This document shows positions 12,166 to 14,230 of a stretch of DNA of 14,230 nt, one piece after another (position 1 is the first letter of the stretch; every line of letters begins with the position of its first letter). The position numbers and the translations under genes are program-made. The DNA lies in contig PWMM01000105.1 in NCBI GenBank assembly GCA_003558195.1, positions 1 through 14,230 of the forward strand, given 5' to 3'. The notes under the pieces were generated by a model. The model made no database searches. It saw only the letters and a list, made by a program, of their open reading frames with translations, and was not told the DNA's origin. Source of the stretch: Syntrophomonadaceae bacterium. Lineage in GTDB: Bacteria; Bacillota; Dethiobacteria; DTU022.

Positions 12166-12927
12166 TTATGGACAGCCTTGACTATCGAGAATCTCTTTAA
12201 GTATTTCCTCTATAGCACCGAGGGAGACCATGGTATTACGGCAGGGCCCCATTGGTCTTTCATTGAGTATACCCCAGACTGGTAAGGGAGCGCTGTCTAA
12301 AATTCCGCTGGAGAGATCTCTTTCACATGCTACAGCCAGGACACATTGAGGACGCAGTTTTTTTACCGCCCTGCGGGCCAGGGTTCCGCCGGTTGCTATT
12401 TGAATGTTTACCTGCCACTTTTCGGCCAGGGCCAGCAGGCTGTCTATGGGGCACTTGCCGCAGCGCTGGCAGTTATAAGGATCAAGGGTTATTTTGTGCG
12501 GACAATCTTCATCCTGCAGGCAGTGTGGTAGCAGGATAAGCATTTTATGAGGGGTGACAATTTCTTTTTCGGCTTCAACCAGTTTGTTATTAACCCCGAT
12601 AAATGAGCTTTGAACCCGGTCCTGGGTGATGCGTAAGATCTTACCCAGCTGTAAAATTAAGGGAAAGAGGAATACGATAATTTTTTTTACAGCCCGGCTT
12701 AACCAGGCTGGTGGAGCGCCCCGGAGCAAGGATATGGTAATAAGGCCCAGGGTAAATATTGACAGCAGGGCAGTAAGGCCAACCAGAACGAAAAAAAAGT
12801 ACAGGGCATATTGAAACAATGGCGCTTCCGGTCTGGCCAGGAAAAAAGCCAGGAAACCCAGTGAGATCATTAGGATAAAAGTGAACAATAAAAATAAGCC
12901 TAAAAAAAGGCGCTTGCGCACTACCAT
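12166..12927 (-). CDS. DUF116 cysteine-rich membrane protein
   Basis: A 253-residue protein. The N-terminus has two clear membrane helices (about 5-30 and 37-67) and a third hydrophobic stretch (about 83-100). The cytoplasmic-type C-terminal domain is DUF116: MLILLPHCLQDEDCPHKI, then CQRCGKCPI, then ATGGTLARRAVKK, AVACERDL and NERPMGPCRNT. Cysteines at 136, 142, 153, 156, 159, 195, 201 and 229 suggest a metal or iron-sulfur site. The family is typical of anaerobes and its function is unknown. The start ATG 12927 has AAGGAGA close upstream. A strong promoter lies at 13031-13003. It overlaps nothing but ends 3 bases from fabI, so the convergent transcripts probably overlap. Confidence 0.88.
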   Translation of the reverse strand: MVVRKRLFLGLFLLFTFILMISLGFLAFFLARPEAPLFQYALYFFFVLVGLTALLSIFTLGLITISLLRGAPPAWLSRAVKKIIVFLFPLILQLGKILRITQDRVQSSFIGVNNKLVEAEKEIVTPHKMLILLPHCLQDEDCPHKITLDPYNCQRCGKCPIDSLLALAEKWQVNIQIATGGTLARRAVKKLRPQCVLAVACERDLSSGILDSAPLPVWGILNERPMGPCRNTMVSLGAIEEILKEILDSQGCP

Positions 12928-13002
12928 TTTTTCTCCTTGCCGCCTGGGCAGGAGGGTAAGAAATTTATTAAATTAGCCCAGGCTATCTGAGTATCTGATT
13001 GT

Positions 13003-13031
13003 ACTATAGCTTTTAGGGTATTGTTTGTCAA
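13003..13031 (-). promoter_or_regulatory. promoter of the DUF116 gene
   Basis: On the minus strand TTGACA (13031-13026) and TATAGT (13008-13003) are separated by exactly 17 bases, a near-perfect sigma-A promoter about 75 bases before the ATG. The palindrome TGTTTG-T-CAAACA (13022-13034) covers the -35. Confidence 0.7.
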
Positions 13032-13034
13032 ACA
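13022..13034. promoter_or_regulatory. palindrome between the DUF116 and ABM genes
   Basis: TGTTTG and CAAACA are perfect six-base arms around one T. It covers the -35 of the DUF116 promoter and lies 27 bases before the ATG of the ABM-domain gene, a place where one regulator could affect both divergent genes. No binding protein can be named. Confidence 0.35.
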
Positions 13035-13060
13035 TCAAAATTATGACTGGAGGGTTTGAA

Positions 13061-13351
13061 ATGATTGGTTTGGTAGCTAAATTATCCATTAAGCCAGAAA
13101 AAGAAAACCAAGTGGCTGATGCCTGTAAAGAGATGGTCAAAGCAGTAAATGAAAAAGAAACAGGGTGCCTTTTTTATGAAGCTTTCAAGCCTAAGGATAG
13201 TCTTTCTGAAATATGGTTTTTGGAAAAGTACACCTCTATGGAAGCCTTAGAAGAGCATCGCCAGGCAAAGCATTATCTTGAATTCAGGGAAAAGATTAAA
13301 GATTACCTGGCTGCTGCGCCGGAAGTAACTCTTTTAGATCAGTTGCAATGA
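13061..13351 (+). CDS. ABM-domain (antibiotic biosynthesis monooxygenase-like) small protein
   Basis: A 96-residue dimeric alpha/beta-barrel protein of the ABM superfamily. It shows MIGLVAKLSIKPEKENQV at the first strand, then GCLFYEAFKPKDS, IWFLEKYTSMEALEEHRQAKHY with H66 and H71, and EVTLLDQL at the last strand; this is the full family length. Family members include quinol monooxygenases (YgiN type), haem-degrading enzymes and many of unknown activity; without the haem-binding set a specific reaction cannot be given. The start ATG 13061 has GGAGG (13049-13053) seven bases upstream. The DUF1295 gene follows after 65 bases without a terminator, so both may be cotranscribed. Confidence 0.85.
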   Translation: MIGLVAKLSIKPEKENQVADACKEMVKAVNEKETGCLFYEAFKPKDSLSEIWFLEKYTSMEALEEHRQAKHYLEFREKIKDYLAAAPEVTLLDQLQ

Positions 13352-13416
13352 TTAACAATTGCCGTTTTAGTCGTCCGGTTGAGCAAGCACAAAAAATATA
13401 AGAAAGGCGGGTTAAT

Positions 13417-14211
13417 ATGACCGAACTTTTTATTCAAGCTGTATTGATTGTATTTGTTTATTTTTTAATTTTCTTCCTGGTTGCCCAGGTGATCAAGAAC
13501 AATTCTATTGTAGATATGGGCTGGGGTGCCGGATTTGTCTTGATTGCTCTTGCTACCCTGTTTATCGAAGGCTCTTTTACAGCCAGGAACCTTATAGTCA
13601 CTCTTCTGGTGTCCATCTGGGGGATTCGTTTGACTTACCATATAGTACGCCGAAACTGGGGCAAACCGGAAGATTTTCGTTACGCGAAGTGGCGCAAGGA
13701 ATGGGGCATATGGTTGGTACCACGTGCTTTTTTCCAGGTATTTATGTTCCAGGGTTTAATGATGTTAATTATTGGTTATCCGATCATCCTGGTTAATGCT
13801 TACCCTGGCCGCGGTTTAACCGTTCTTGATATCATTGGTCTGTTTATATGGATCACCGGGTTTTATTTTGAATCGGTCGGTGATAAACAGCTGGCCAATT
13901 TTTTAAGAAACCCCCAAAACAAAGGCAAAGTAATTCAATCCGGGTTGTGGCAGTACACCCGTCACCCTAATTATTTCGGGGAAGCAACTATGTGGTGGGG
14001 AATCTTTATCCTGGCTCTTTCTGTGCCCCTGGGATGGACGGGTATCATCAGCCCGCTGACTATCACAACACTATTGCTTTTCATATCCGGTGTGCCCATG
14101 CTTGAAAAACAGATGATGAAAAATCCGGCTTACCGGGAGTATGCCGAGCGGACCAGTAAATTTTTCCCTCTGCCTCCCAAGAAAAAATATGCTACTATAA
14201 AAAGAAAGTAA
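13417..14211 (+). CDS. DUF1295 membrane protein, steroid 5-alpha-reductase-like
   Basis: A 264-residue polytopic membrane protein of the DUF1295 family, related to 3-oxo-5-alpha-steroid 4-dehydrogenases and to isoprenylcysteine/phospholipid methyltransferases. Motifs: NNSIVDMGWG (28-37), SIWGIRL (66-72), GFYFESVGDKQLANF (148-162), GLWQYTRHPNYFGEATMWWG (176-195, the C-terminal cofactor-binding region) and a final VPMLEKQMMKNPAYREYAERT. About six or seven hydrophobic segments are seen. It probably reduces a double bond in a lipid-like substrate with NADPH; the substrate in bacteria is not established. The start ATG 13417 follows AGAAAGGCGGG. It ends 19 bases before the window edge. The upstream ABM gene is probably in the same transcript. 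Confidence 0.88.
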   Translation: MTELFIQAVLIVFVYFLIFFLVAQVIKNNSIVDMGWGAGFVLIALATLFIEGSFTARNLIVTLLVSIWGIRLTYHIVRRNWGKPEDFRYAKWRKEWGIWLVPRAFFQVFMFQGLMMLIIGYPIILVNAYPGRGLTVLDIIGLFIWITGFYFESVGDKQLANFLRNPQNKGKVIQSGLWQYTRHPNYFGEATMWWGIFILALSVPLGWTGIISPLTITTLLLFISGVPMLEKQMMKNPAYREYAERTSKFFPLPPKKKYATIKRK

Positions 14212-14230
14212 AAACCTAATTTAGGGGGTA

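Noticed and set aside
12166..12927. Reading frames on the plus strand opposite the DUF116 gene (12327-12539, 12626-12814)
   Set aside because: They are mirror frames of a well-supported gene, without ribosome binding sites or family resemblance.

Overview
The window looks like a chromosomal stretch from a Gram-positive, probably anaerobic, clostridial-type bacterium. This is inferred from several features: strong purine-rich ribosome binding sites, moderate-to-low GC with A/T-rich gaps, TTG and GTG starts, a cyclic di-GMP-I riboswitch, a clostridial-style FabI, and a DUF116 cysteine-rich membrane protein. No species can be named from sequence alone. There are no rRNA or tRNA genes, CRISPR arrays, insertion sequences or phage genes.

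Layout. Positions 1-103 hold the tail of an unidentified gene. Two minus-strand genes follow: a universal stress protein and, downstream of it, a six-helix membrane protein with a methyltransferase-like C-terminus. A PLP-dependent threonine/serine dehydratase-like gene runs forward, then a 522-base gap without a convincing gene. Next come two damaged forward genes, a TM1586-type nitroreductase (one in-frame TAG plus one frameshift) and an HDOD-domain gene (two in-frame TAGs). An extended -10 promoter and a cyclic di-GMP-I riboswitch then lead into a large membrane diguanylate cyclase (Cache-like sensor, HAMP, two PAS, GGDEF with an intact inhibitory site). Adenine deaminase follows behind a structured leader. 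On the minus strand lie an unrecognised 92-residue protein, a possible frameshifted 40-residue protein translationally coupled to it, and an ArsR-family repressor. The repressor is divergent from an FMN-binding lipoprotein. After a terminator come fabI, a convergent DUF116 gene, an ABM-domain small protein and a DUF1295 (steroid-reductase-like) membrane protein.

How parts may work together. The riboswitch and cyclase form a local cyclic di-GMP circuit: the product can act on its own mRNA and, through the RxxD site, on the enzyme. The ArsR-type repressor has a palindrome over its own start region and faces a lipoprotein of the ApbE-flavinylated type, so it may control both. The adenine deaminase leader shows nested and mutually exclusive pairings but matches no riboswitch I recognise.

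The most unusual signal is that all three premature in-frame stops in the nitroreductase and HDOD genes are TAG, with the reading frame and family-typical sequence resuming directly after each. This could be simple gene decay, but amber readthrough or recoding should be tested. A-run length discrepancies in two places raise the alternative of assembly error or homopolymer slippage.
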